Positions 5,889 through 13,545 of a stretch of DNA of 19,515 bases are shown in pieces. Position numbers and translations under genes: made by a program. The stretch comes from Verrucomicrobiia bacterium (GTDB lineage Bacteria > Verrucomicrobiota > Verrucomicrobiia > Limisphaerales > UBA11358). The notes under the pieces were generated by a model. That model saw nothing but the letters and a program-made list of their open reading frames with translations. It was not told where the DNA came from and made no database searches. The stretch lies in assembly GCA_030044395.1 (NCBI GenBank), contig JASHVW010000188.1, positions 1-19,515 on the forward strand, in the 5' to 3' direction. Positions within the stretch are counted from its first letter, which is position 1. Each line of letters opens with the position of its first letter.

Positions 5889-8858
5889 TTGAGCCAAAGG
5901 TTAAGACAGAGGTTTCAAGCGGGATGGGCTTTGGGTATCGCGGGGGCGTTAACCTTGGCCGCGGCGGGTCAACAGTGGGCGTCCGCGTCCATAGTCGTGA
6001 ATTTTGCGCCTGGAGTTGAGGCTTCACCGACGGGCCTGACTTCCAGCCAGATCACGGGCTTGCGAGCGGCAAACTTCAATACGCTCGTTTTATTTTCCAT
6101 GACGGTAGAAACGAACGGGGACTTTTATTATGGCGGCGGCGGCGGTCCGAATATACTGCTATGCACGAACGGCGTATATGTCGGTCCTGCGAATTGGGGA
6201 TCGCTCTTGAGCCAGTGCGAGGCATCGCCATCCTCAATCAGCCGGATCGAGATGTGCATTGGCGGCTGGGGCGACCAAAGTTTTCTAAACATCAAAAACC
6301 TCATTGCTGCGAATGGCACTGGTTCAGGAACTGTTCTGTACCAGAATCTAAGCGCGTTGAAGAACGCCCTAGCTCTCAATGCGATGGATTACGATGACGA
6401 ATACGAATATAATTCGTCTTCCGCGATATCGTTTGGCCAAATGTGCGCCGCCGCGGGGATGAAAGTGACGTTATGTCCTTACACGAACCCAAGCTATTGG
6501 CAGGCGGTGAAATCCGGTTTGGGCACCAATGTTGATTACGTTTATCTGCAATGTTATTCGGGCGGCCAAGGCAACGATGCGGCAACCTGGAGCGGTTACT
6601 TTGATGGCTTGGTGCCGGTGTTGCCAGGTGACTGGGATGCGGATTCGGACATTGGCTTTCTAGACCTCATGCACACGGGCGCAAAGGAAGGCTGTGTCGG
6701 GGGCTGGTTCTGGCCAAATGAAGGGAACGGGACCGTTTCCATCAGCACCCTGGATTACTTTATTAATTTAATCCGTGCCGGATTTGGTCCCAATATTTAC
6801 TGGCAGGGCGGAGCGGCAGATTACGATCTTGGGGCCAACTGGATGGGCGGTGTTGTGCCTGGCGCCGGCACCAATGCCATCAACGACAGCGGATCAAATA
6901 ACGTTGTCGAGATCAATGCCGGCGACCCGGATTGGACGCTGAACGATCTTTGGGCGGGAGACGACTCCGGCACGACGGGCGCATATGTGCAAAACGGGTC
7001 CACCGTCAGTGTCGGCACTCCCGGCGGCTGGGTTCGATTAGGCGACAATTCCGGCGCCGTCGGCTACTATACGCTGAATGGAGGCACACTTAATGCGACC
7101 AACAATTTTGACATTGGAGAAGCCGGCACCGGCGTTCTCAACGTTAATGGCGGTCTCATCAACATCGGCAGCGCTGGTCTCTTTGACATTAGCGACGGCG
7201 GGACAAAGGGTGTCGTCATTCAAACGAACGGAGCGGTAAATTGCAGCGCGCAAATGTGGTTGGGAGAAAATTTTGGAACAGGCAGCTACACCCTCAGCGG
7301 CGGTGAGCTGGTCGTCCACAATTGGGTGGCCATCGGCCGGAATGGAGGCACGGGAACTCTTATCATGACGGGCGGAAGCCTCAACCAGAACACCAGCGGG
7401 AATTTCGTTGTGGGCACCGACGGAGGGCTTAGCGACGCCGGCGATGGAATGGTGCAACAGAGCGGTGGCACGATCCACGTGGTCGAGCAGCTTCTGATTC
7501 CCCAGGAGAACACCGCGTCGGTCGGGACATACAACCTGAGTGGCAGCGGGAACCTGATCGTTGACGACTGGCTTGCGATTGGGCGCGGGGGCGCCGGCTA
7601 CTTGAACATGTCCGGGGGAGCCATCACCAAAACAGCAGTCAATGGGGGGAATCTTGACCTCGGCGCCGGTGGCGCCCAAAACGGCGGGGCCGGCACTTTG
7701 ACACAAACCGGCGGCTTCATAACGAATACGGCAGAGGGAACATGGCTTGGTGAAGTGGGGAATGCCACGTGGAATCTGGATGGTGGCACGGACGTTTTAG
7801 GCCAGGTATATATGTGCATAAACGACCTTGGAATGACCGCCACGTTGAATCTCAACGGCGGCCTGTTTCGAACCACTGGGATGACGAATAACACTCCAAC
7901 GGGTGACACCAGCATCTTGAACTTCAACGGCGGGGTGCTTCAAGCCGGGGCCAGCAACCCAAATTTTGTTTCGGGATTGAGTCAGGCGCTGGTGATGCCG
8001 GGAGGGGCGGTCATTGATTCCCAGAATTACAGTATTACCGTTGCTCAAGCTTTGCTTGCCGACGGGGGCGGGGGAGGATTGACCAAGCTTGGCACCGGCA
8101 TACTGACACTGACTGGCACAAATACCTATACCGGACCAACCGTAATCACCCGCGGCACGCTGGACATGACTGGTTCGGGGCAGGTGAGCCAGAGTTCACA
8201 GATCAATATCATGCCGGGGACGGTATTGAACGTGACCGGCCGGAGCGATGGGACCTTGACGCTGAATAGCGGGCAGACATTGACAGGTGGCGGGAGTGTG
8301 GACGGCAAATTGAGCGCGCTGACCGGTTCAACCATCAATCCTGGGGAAGGTATTGGCACGTTGACCGTTCAGAACAACGTTACCTTGGGGGGCCAGTTAC
8401 TGATGGAGCTGAACCGGACCAATGTTCAAGACTGCGACGAGTTGGTTTCCTCTGACGGAAGCATTGGTGGCGGGGGCGTTCTTACTATCACCAATGCCGG
8501 GCCACCGTTGCAATTGGGGGACACATTTCAACTGTTCAACAAAGCCGTAACGGGATTTAACACAATCAATCTGCCAAATGTAGCTCCCTATAGTTGGGCC
8601 AATAACCTGGCGGTCAATGGAACGATGCAGGTGGCAGCGGCCTCGGCAAATCCAACCAATATAATCACCCGGGTGACGGGGAACAACCTTGTCCTTTCAT
8701 GGCCGGCAGACCATACCGGCTGGTGGCTGCAATCCAACACGAATCTTGCAGGCACGAATTGGACCGACCTGGCAGGAAGCACAGCCACGAATCAGGTCAT
8801 CATCCCGATCAACCCCACCAATGGCGGCGTCTTCTTTCGGTTGATGTATGAACCATGA
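5889..8858 (+). CDS. Secreted GH18-like domain fused to autotransporter-associated beta-strand repeats
   Basis: From the TTG at 5889 this is 989 residues. It opens with a signal peptide (basic RLRQR, hydrophobic stretch, AxA-type site before SIVVNF). Residues ~34-290 resemble a GH18 barrel: CIGGWG at 123-128, a DxDxE motif (D167, D169, E171) and VDYVYLQCYS as the sixth strand. GH18 enzymes cleave beta-1,4 bonds of chitin or the chitobiose core of N-glycans. Residues ~295-860 are Gly/Asn-rich beta-helix repeats, including a clear autotransporter-associated repeat (KLGTGILTLTGTNTYTG) near 733-750. No outer-membrane barrel follows. The last ~60 residues form the SW/LQSNTNL/FFRL tail shared with two other proteins here. 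An in-frame ATG at 5787 is the alternative start. I prefer TTG because it gives a standard signal peptide and an operator-to-start distance like the other two operator genes. Activity is unproven. Confidence 0.8.
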   Translation: MSQRLRQRFQAGWALGIAGALTLAAAGQQWASASIVVNFAPGVEASPTGLTSSQITGLRAANFNTLVLFSMTVETNGDFYYGGGGGPNILLCTNGVYVGPANWGSLLSQCEASPSSISRIEMCIGGWGDQSFLNIKNLIAANGTGSGTVLYQNLSALKNALALNAMDYDDEYEYNSSSAISFGQMCAAAGMKVTLCPYTNPSYWQAVKSGLGTNVDYVYLQCYSGGQGNDAATWSGYFDGLVPVLPGDWDADSDIGFLDLMHTGAKEGCVGGWFWPNEGNGTVSISTLDYFINLIRAGFGPNIYWQGGAADYDLGANWMGGVVPGAGTNAINDSGSNNVVEINAGDPDWTLNDLWAGDDSGTTGAYVQNGSTVSVGTPGGWVRLGDNSGAVGYYTLNGGTLNATNNFDIGEAGTGVLNVNGGLINIGSAGLFDISDGGTKGVVIQTNGAVNCSAQMWLGENFGTGSYTLSGGELVVHNWVAIGRNGGTGTLIMTGGSLNQNTSGNFVVGTDGGLSDAGDGMVQQSGGTIHVVEQLLIPQENTASVGTYNLSGSGNLIVDDWLAIGRGGAGYLNMSGGAITKTAVNGGNLDLGAGGAQNGGAGTLTQTGGFITNTAEGTWLGEVGNATWNLDGGTDVLGQVYMCINDLGMTATLNLNGGLFRTTGMTNNTPTGDTSILNFNGGVLQAGASNPNFVSGLSQALVMPGGAVIDSQNYSITVAQALLADGGGGGLTKLGTGILTLTGTNTYTGPTVITRGTLDMTGSGQVSQSSQINIMPGTVLNVTGRSDGTLTLNSGQTLTGGGSVDGKLSALTGSTINPGEGIGTLTVQNNVTLGGQLLMELNRTNVQDCDELVSSDGSIGGGGVLTITNAGPPLQLGDTFQLFNKAVTGFNTINLPNVAPYSWANNLAVNGTMQVAAASANPTNIITRVTGNNLVLSWPADHTGWWLQSNTNLAGTNWTDLAGSTATNQVIIPINPTNGGVFFRLMYEP

Positions 8859-8904
8859 ATGAGCGCGGAGGATGGATTGTCCCGCGGAGCGGATGACCAA
8901 ATGG

Positions 8905-11900
8905 TCAAGGGCCCAGCCGAATGCGAAAAAATTGTCCGGGCAGGGTGGTCGCGGCGAGATTTGTCCACAAAAATGGAAAGGAAGCAGGGGCATAATTGGT
9001 GAATAATGGCAGCCAGGAGCCGGCGGGGCCAAGATTCGTCGCCGTTTCAATGTAGTAATCCGGTCCAAGAACTCCATTCACGCCAAACATAAACTTGCCG
9101 TTAGAGAACATGGGCGAGGAAATCGTGGGCGATGCTGGAGCCTCCACGGTGACAAGAACATGTTGGGTAGCGGTCAACGCCGGGGAACCGTTATCCGCAG
9201 CGATAATGGCGAAGGAATAGATCGCAGGAGATTCGGCGATGGTCGGACGCCACGTCAGCATGCCGGTCACAGGATTAATGGCGACGCCGGCCGGATATCC
9301 CGAAACACTCCAATTGATTGTCCGCGGCGGCGAGTAAGGATCAACCGCGGAGTTGGTGCAGGTGAGCGTTTCTCCGGCAATCAGATTGGTGCTCTCCAAT
9401 GCGTTCAGAACAAGAGACTGATTCATTACCGCGGAAATTTCCGGCGCGCTTAGGACGCGGTTGAAAATTTGCACGTCGTCAATCGTGCCGGCAAAGCAAC
9501 CTCCCCCGGACTGGATGCCGCCGAGACGAAGATCGGGAGGCGCGGTTTTCGGCCCAAACGGTCCGGTCGCGCTTGCCTGTAAAACACCGTCCACGTAGAG
9601 TTGCATCTGCCCGCTGTAGGCGCTCCGCGTGGCGGTGACTTGGTGCCACTTGCCGTCGTTAATCGCGGTCGTCGAGGTAATGGTGGTATCAGGATTGCCA
9701 ACGCCAAACGCGGCTGAGTTGCCCAAGAGAGAAATACCGAAGTCATCGGCTCCTCCGGAAACGTATCCATCCACCAAACCGTCGCCTTGCCACCATTGAC
9801 CATTTAGATTGGAGACCGACAGGGTGTTGCCCAGGCCACTGCCATCGGCCCCCAAATTGGCCGGGTTGTTAAACTGCCAATAGGCCACCGTGCCCGGCGG
9901 CATCGGTCCGTTGCCTTGATAGGTCGTAATCTGCGGCGGGGTCAATGCATTCGTGGTGATGAGCAAATTTTCGAGCCAGCCTTTAAAATCCACATCGCCA
10001 ATCGTCGCGCCGACGACGAAGTCCAAACCCATGACATTCGGCATGGTCGGAATTTGCGACCCGACGGCCGTGCCATCCACATAAATTGTGCGTGTTGTTC
10101 CGTTCCACGTTGCGACGATCGAGTGCCAGTTGCCATCCATCGGGTTTGCGGCCAGTCCGCTGACGACAAAGTCATTTGCCCACCAGTAATTGTCCACGCT
10201 ATTGGGACCATTCAGACGCAAATTGTTGGCCTCGCTGGTATCCTCGTTTCCCCAGCCGACGAAGCCGCCATTGTTCGGACAGTTCGTGTCTGCTTTCTCC
10301 CAGACCGCAATGGTGTAGGCGTTGGTGCCGGTGGGGAGGCGGGAGGGAAAGGCGCCCGAAAGAGTCGTCAAGGTTGTGCTGCCGTTCAGATATAAGGCCC
10401 CGCCAAATTTGCCGGCGCTGCTATATCCCGAGTTGCTTGAAACGCCATTGGTTGCAGTGGTTTTAACCCAAAAGGCAATGCTCCAATCCATCCAATTCGG
10501 GCGGGGTATCACCGCATAGTTCGTGCTGGCGCCGTTGAATTGCAACGCGTTGCTCGCCGTGCCGAACCGGTCCGGCACAAATGTGCCGCCGTAAAGGGCT
10601 CCGGTTTGACCCGATGCCGTGTCTGCCATGCTGTCGTGCAAGGGGTAGTGCAAGGCAAGCGACGATACGGGAGTGGCGGGAACCTGCCATGCCAAAATAC
10701 CGCCCGAATAACCGCTCTGGAGCTGGACGCACAGCCGCACGGCTGTCGTTAAGACGGGGTTGAAAGTCACGGTGTTAAATGTATTCACAGCCACGCCGTA
10801 GCCGCTGGCACCGGTGGCTGTCACCCAATTGGTTCCGACGAGATATTCCACCCACCACGACTGGGGCACACTGCAACCTCCACCCAATGGCAAGTCGTCA
10901 TACCAATAGACTGACATCTGAGACACCTGACACAGGCCGTTGAAAGTCGCCTGCACCCATTCCGCCGTCCCTTCATGATTCCACCACGTCATCCGTGTGG
11001 TTTGCTCGCTCGAAGCCGTCGGCGTCAATCCGAGATTCATGGCGGCGACAGTGTCGGAGGAGTTGGTATAGGAAGCGCTCGGGGTGTAAGGCGCGCCCCA
11101 CTGGGTGGCGGTCGCATTGGTGCTGACGGTGGGAAAGGCTGAAATGCGGAGCCGCGCGGCGCCCATCGGCACCAACGTGACCGTTTGCATCGCCTGTGTG
11201 CTGTAAATGGGGCTGGGCCAAACGGTTCCGGCGTCGTAGAGACCGTCCAGCGTCCAGGCCGGAATCGGCCGTGCCTGAACCTGCAATTGAATCGGCGTTG
11301 TTTCTATGGAAAAAGGATTGGCGGCCATCGGCCCCGGGTTGGTGAGCACGGTGAACGAAGCGGCTGGATTTGTGGGATTCAAGACAAGGCCATAATCCCA
11401 GTTGGTCGCGGGATAAACTTCGTATTCTGTCCAGGGAGCCTGATTGTTTCCATAAGGCTGCCAGTTTTCGGGAATCAGGAGGGAAAAAGTCAACGGTCCG
11501 TAATTCACGGAAACACAATTGTTGTTTGTGGTCCAGGTATGCACTGTAATTTGACGGGGGAAATTCAGCGAAACCTGGTCGCCATTGGTCCACAAGCGTT
11601 GAATGCAGACATATGAACTGGGCTGGTTATTGGTGGCAACAGTCTGGCCGTCAACCTGGATCCAACTATTCGAGCACCATTGGGGTACGCGCAAGTAAAG
11701 GGGAAAACTGACGCTGTTCGTCATCGCAATACTCAGCACCACGGTTCCGCTGAACGGATAATCAGTTGATTCGGTGACGCGGACGCTACTGCTGTTGCCA
11801 ACGCGGGCATTAACGATAGTTGGCGCGTACAGCGACGCGCACAGGCCGTCATCCCACGTGGCCAACCATGTCTCCTCGCAAAAATACGGCCAGCCCTGAC

Positions 11901-13197
11901 CGTGATTATGTTCGCAACACCAGTAATTCGGTTCCGAAGGGCTTAAAGAAAACCAGGGACTGCCCGTGTTATTGATGTCCGGCGATTTGGCTTCGTCGTC
12001 CAATTCCGGCTGGTTGGGCGCGGTGAGGTAATGCAGGCCCATCATGTTGGTACGCATCGCGGCGGGCAGGGTGTTGGCAGCAAGGTTCTCGCAACGTTCC
12101 GCCCAAACCGGACTGCCGGTGATTCGCGTAAGGATTTCAAAACTCCGCATGAACTCGACAATACCGCAAGTCTCGAACCCTTGTTGCGGACCATAATAAT
12201 CGGGACGGCAGACCTCATCGCCGCCGAATCCTCCGCCGGGCACCTGGCCGTAGAGGCCCATAATGGTCTGGTAGTTCGCCTCGCCAAATTGCAATTGAGC
12301 CAGGTTGCCGGATTGCTGCCAGAAAACGGTCGGAGCGCGGAAGCCCTCCGCAACGTTCACATTATGCCAGTTTGGGAGGGTGTTGGGCGTGTCCCACCGT
12401 GCCATGTTCGCATACATGTTGGTGGCCAGGGTGAGCAGCCACGATTCCCCGGTGCGGTTGTAGAGCCAATAGATGGATTCGATATTGTCACCCATGCGCA
12501 TCATCGGCCAATAGCCCGCGCCAAAATCATCCACCGGCAGGCTGTTTTCCCACTTGCAATAATTCTCGATCAAATTCAAGGCATTGGTGTCACCGGTGTA
12601 ATCATAATACGACCGCATCGCGTCCAGCATTGGCATGTTTGGCCACAGATCCGGCACTGCGATTCCGAGGTCCGAGTCAATCGTCCCGTCCGAATAATCT
12701 TCCGCCGGGCCGAAATAACCATCGGGACGTTCAGAAACCATGACGCCTTTGATCCAGTGAGTGGCATTGCTGATGACCGTGGCGTCCTGAAGGCAGTACC
12801 CCATGTCAATGTAACCGCGAAGCCAATAGGGGACACGTTCCCAGCCCTGGGTCGAGCCTGAACCGTTCGTCGTTGTCCAATCGCTTGTCGAGAATTGCAG
12901 AAACGGCGAAATCTGTTCCTGGTTGCCATTCAACCCATTGCGCTGATTTTCGAGCATCGTGAACAACCAGCCTTGGGGCTGAATACAGCCCGGCGGCAGA
13001 CGCAGAAGGGGGCTGGGCGCCAACGGGGCACGGTTGCCGACATAGAGTCCCCCATACCCACCGGCTTGAATGTTGGTGACATCGGTGATGGTATCTGCCG
13101 ACGCGTTAATAATGTATAAACTGACTGCTCCAACCAATAAGATTGTTATCCAGCGAAATGACCTTGATCCAACTCGATGCACTACTGCGGGCGGCAT
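8905..13197 (-). CDS. Secreted multidomain GH127-like protein with discoidin-like, LamG and tail domains
   Basis: From ATG 13197 this is 1430 residues; a GAGG ribosome site sits 6 bases upstream, so I prefer this ATG to the in-frame TTG at 13227. The signal peptide ends near residue 34 (ASA|D). Residues ~36-690 form a GH127/DUF1680-type catalytic region. E342-x-C344 and C427-C428 reproduce the zinc-cysteine site, and E328 is a candidate acid/base. Residues ~719-840 resemble a discoidin/CBM32 domain. Residues ~847-1252 hold two LamG domains, one nested in the other. An Ig/cadherin-like stretch (~1258-1355) follows, then the FFRI-type C-terminal tail. It converges with the GH18-repeat gene across a 46-bp gap. 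It probably acts on arabinofuranosides while bound to a surface or substrate. Family is confident, exact specificity is not. Confidence 0.88.
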   Translation of the reverse strand: MPPAVVHRVGSRSFRWITILLVGAVSLYIINASADTITDVTNIQAGGYGGLYVGNRAPLAPSPLLRLPPGCIQPQGWLFTMLENQRNGLNGNQEQISPFLQFSTSDWTTTNGSGSTQGWERVPYWLRGYIDMGYCLQDATVISNATHWIKGVMVSERPDGYFGPAEDYSDGTIDSDLGIAVPDLWPNMPMLDAMRSYYDYTGDTNALNLIENYCKWENSLPVDDFGAGYWPMMRMGDNIESIYWLYNRTGESWLLTLATNMYANMARWDTPNTLPNWHNVNVAEGFRAPTVFWQQSGNLAQLQFGEANYQTIMGLYGQVPGGGFGGDEVCRPDYYGPQQGFETCGIVEFMRSFEILTRITGSPVWAERCENLAANTLPAAMRTNMMGLHYLTAPNQPELDDEAKSPDINNTGSPWFSLSPSEPNYWCCEHNHGQGWPYFCEETWLATWDDGLCASLYAPTIVNARVGNSSSVRVTESTDYPFSGTVVLSIAMTNSVSFPLYLRVPQWCSNSWIQVDGQTVATNNQPSSYVCIQRLWTNGDQVSLNFPRQITVHTWTTNNNCVSVNYGPLTFSLLIPENWQPYGNNQAPWTEYEVYPATNWDYGLVLNPTNPAASFTVLTNPGPMAANPFSIETTPIQLQVQARPIPAWTLDGLYDAGTVWPSPIYSTQAMQTVTLVPMGAARLRISAFPTVSTNATATQWGAPYTPSASYTNSSDTVAAMNLGLTPTASSEQTTRMTWWNHEGTAEWVQATFNGLCQVSQMSVYWYDDLPLGGGCSVPQSWWVEYLVGTNWVTATGASGYGVAVNTFNTVTFNPVLTTAVRLCVQLQSGYSGGILAWQVPATPVSSLALHYPLHDSMADTASGQTGALYGGTFVPDRFGTASNALQFNGASTNYAVIPRPNWMDWSIAFWVKTTATNGVSSNSGYSSAGKFGGALYLNGSTTLTTLSGAFPSRLPTGTNAYTIAVWEKADTNCPNNGGFVGWGNEDTSEANNLRLNGPNSVDNYWWANDFVVSGLAANPMDGNWHSIVATWNGTTRTIYVDGTAVGSQIPTMPNVMGLDFVVGATIGDVDFKGWLENLLITTNALTPPQITTYQGNGPMPPGTVAYWQFNNPANLGADGSGLGNTLSVSNLNGQWWQGDGLVDGYVSGGADDFGISLLGNSAAFGVGNPDTTITSTTAINDGKWHQVTATRSAYSGQMQLYVDGVLQASATGPFGPKTAPPDLRLGGIQSGGGCFAGTIDDVQIFNRVLSAPEISAVMNQSLVLNALESTNLIAGETLTCTNSAVDPYSPPRTINWSVSGYPAGVAINPVTGMLTWRPTIAESPAIYSFAIIAADNGSPALTATQHVLVTVEAPASPTISSPMFSNGKFMFGVNGVLGPDYYIETATNLGPAGSWLPLFTNYAPASFPFLWTNLAATTLPGQFFRIRLGP
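9799..10443 (-). other. Circularly permuted LamG segment nested in another LamG domain
   Basis: Numbered from ATG 13197, an outer LamG starts near residue 847 and stops at N917-G918 (FWVKTTATNG). It resumes at Q1134 (QWWQGDGLVDG) and runs to about 1252; the two outer parts together read as one complete LamG. The 215 residues between (919-1133) begin in the middle of a second LamG (YSSAGKFGGALYLNG). They run to that domain's end (TTYQGNGPMPPG, to residue 1102), then give its beginning (TVAYWQF...SNLNG, 1103-1133). Both junctions carry AATGG on the coding strand. The sequence shows the order; the mechanism is inferred. Confidence 0.65.
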
Positions 13198-13201
13198 AAG
13201 C

Positions 13202-13216
13202 CTCAACTTAGTTGAG
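13202..13216. promoter_or_regulatory. 15-bp palindrome over the ribosome-binding region of the minus-strand gene
   Basis: CTCAACT-T-AGTTGAG is a perfect 7-bp inverted repeat with a single central base. It ends 5 bases before the ATG at 13197 and includes the GAGG ribosome site on the minus strand. With a one-base loop it cannot fold as a hairpin, so a protein-binding site is the likelier role if it is functional at all. It could also be chance. Confidence 0.35.
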
Positions 13217-13374
13217 ACGATTTGCAAGTCAATGGGAAATGGCGTTCCGGGTCGGGCGGCGCTCCAAGCCTGTCAACCCGTGGATGGCGCGCGATGCATG
13301 AGGAATATTTACCGAGTAGAGGATATCCCCCTATATATCGAGCGGCCTGACGGGAATTTAGACATCCTTTGACA

Positions 13375-13389
13375 ATAAGCACCGCTTAT
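13375..13389. repeat. Small inverted repeat ATAAGC-ACC-GCTTAT
   Basis: A perfect 6-bp inverted repeat with a three-base centre lies 5 bases before the 20-bp motif at 13395. No equivalent was seen beside the other two motif copies. It may be a second regulator site specific to this promoter region, or chance. Confidence 0.3.
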
Positions 13390-13394
13390 GTTTT

Positions 13395-13442
13395 TGTGGC
13401 CACTTTATGCCACATGACACTTAAGCGCTGTAATCCTATAGT
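13395..13442 (+). promoter_or_regulatory. Inverted-repeat operator plus promoter hexamers, copy 2
   Basis: The 20-bp motif at 13395-13414 has perfect arms TGTGGC and GCCACA. ATGACA (13414-13419) overlaps its last base and is followed, after exactly 17 bases, by TATAGT (13437-13442). This is a good sigma-70-like pair, giving a predicted transcript start near 13450 and a leader of about 95 bases. The inverted repeat sits immediately upstream of the -35, a typical activator position. The motif also lies between two divergent genes, but its flanks match the other copies only on the plus strand. Confidence 0.75.
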
Positions 13443-13545
13443 CGGCGCATGTCCAAGAAACGAGTGTCGCAACATCCGAACAGGTTTGCGCATCCAGACG
13501 CTGATTTGGTTTGAAGTGTTTGCATCAGTCGCCACAAAAACTTGA

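Larger units (their letters stand above)
13198..13545. other. Divergent intergenic region
   Basis: This gap separates the minus-strand GH127-like gene from the plus-strand LamG/Big_2 gene. It holds a 15-bp palindrome next to the minus-strand start (13202-13216), a small inverted repeat (13375-13389) and a copy of the 20-bp operator-like motif with promoter hexamers for the plus-strand gene (13395-13442). No open frame here looks like a gene. No convincing minus-strand promoter was found; TTGACT-N16-TAAGTT is present but would put the transcript start almost on the ATG. Confidence 0.6.

Noticed and set aside
8798..8858. PEP-CTERM or LPXTG sorting signal at the C-termini of the large proteins
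   Set aside because: No PEP or LPXTG motif, hydrophobic helix or basic tail is present; the tails are beta-strand-like and end in FFRL-type residues.
8894..8907. TGACC-AAAT-GGTCA hairpin between the convergent genes as a terminator
   Set aside because: The stem is only 5 bp and no T-run follows on either strand.
13225..13227. TTG start for the minus-strand GH127-like gene
   Set aside because: The ATG at 13197 has a GAGG ribosome site and gives a shorter, normal signal peptide.
13369..13374. TTGACA as the -35 of the LamG/Big_2 gene
   Set aside because: No acceptable -10 lies 16-18 bases downstream. The ATGACA-N17-TATAGT pair after the operator fits better and is mirrored at the 18060 copy.
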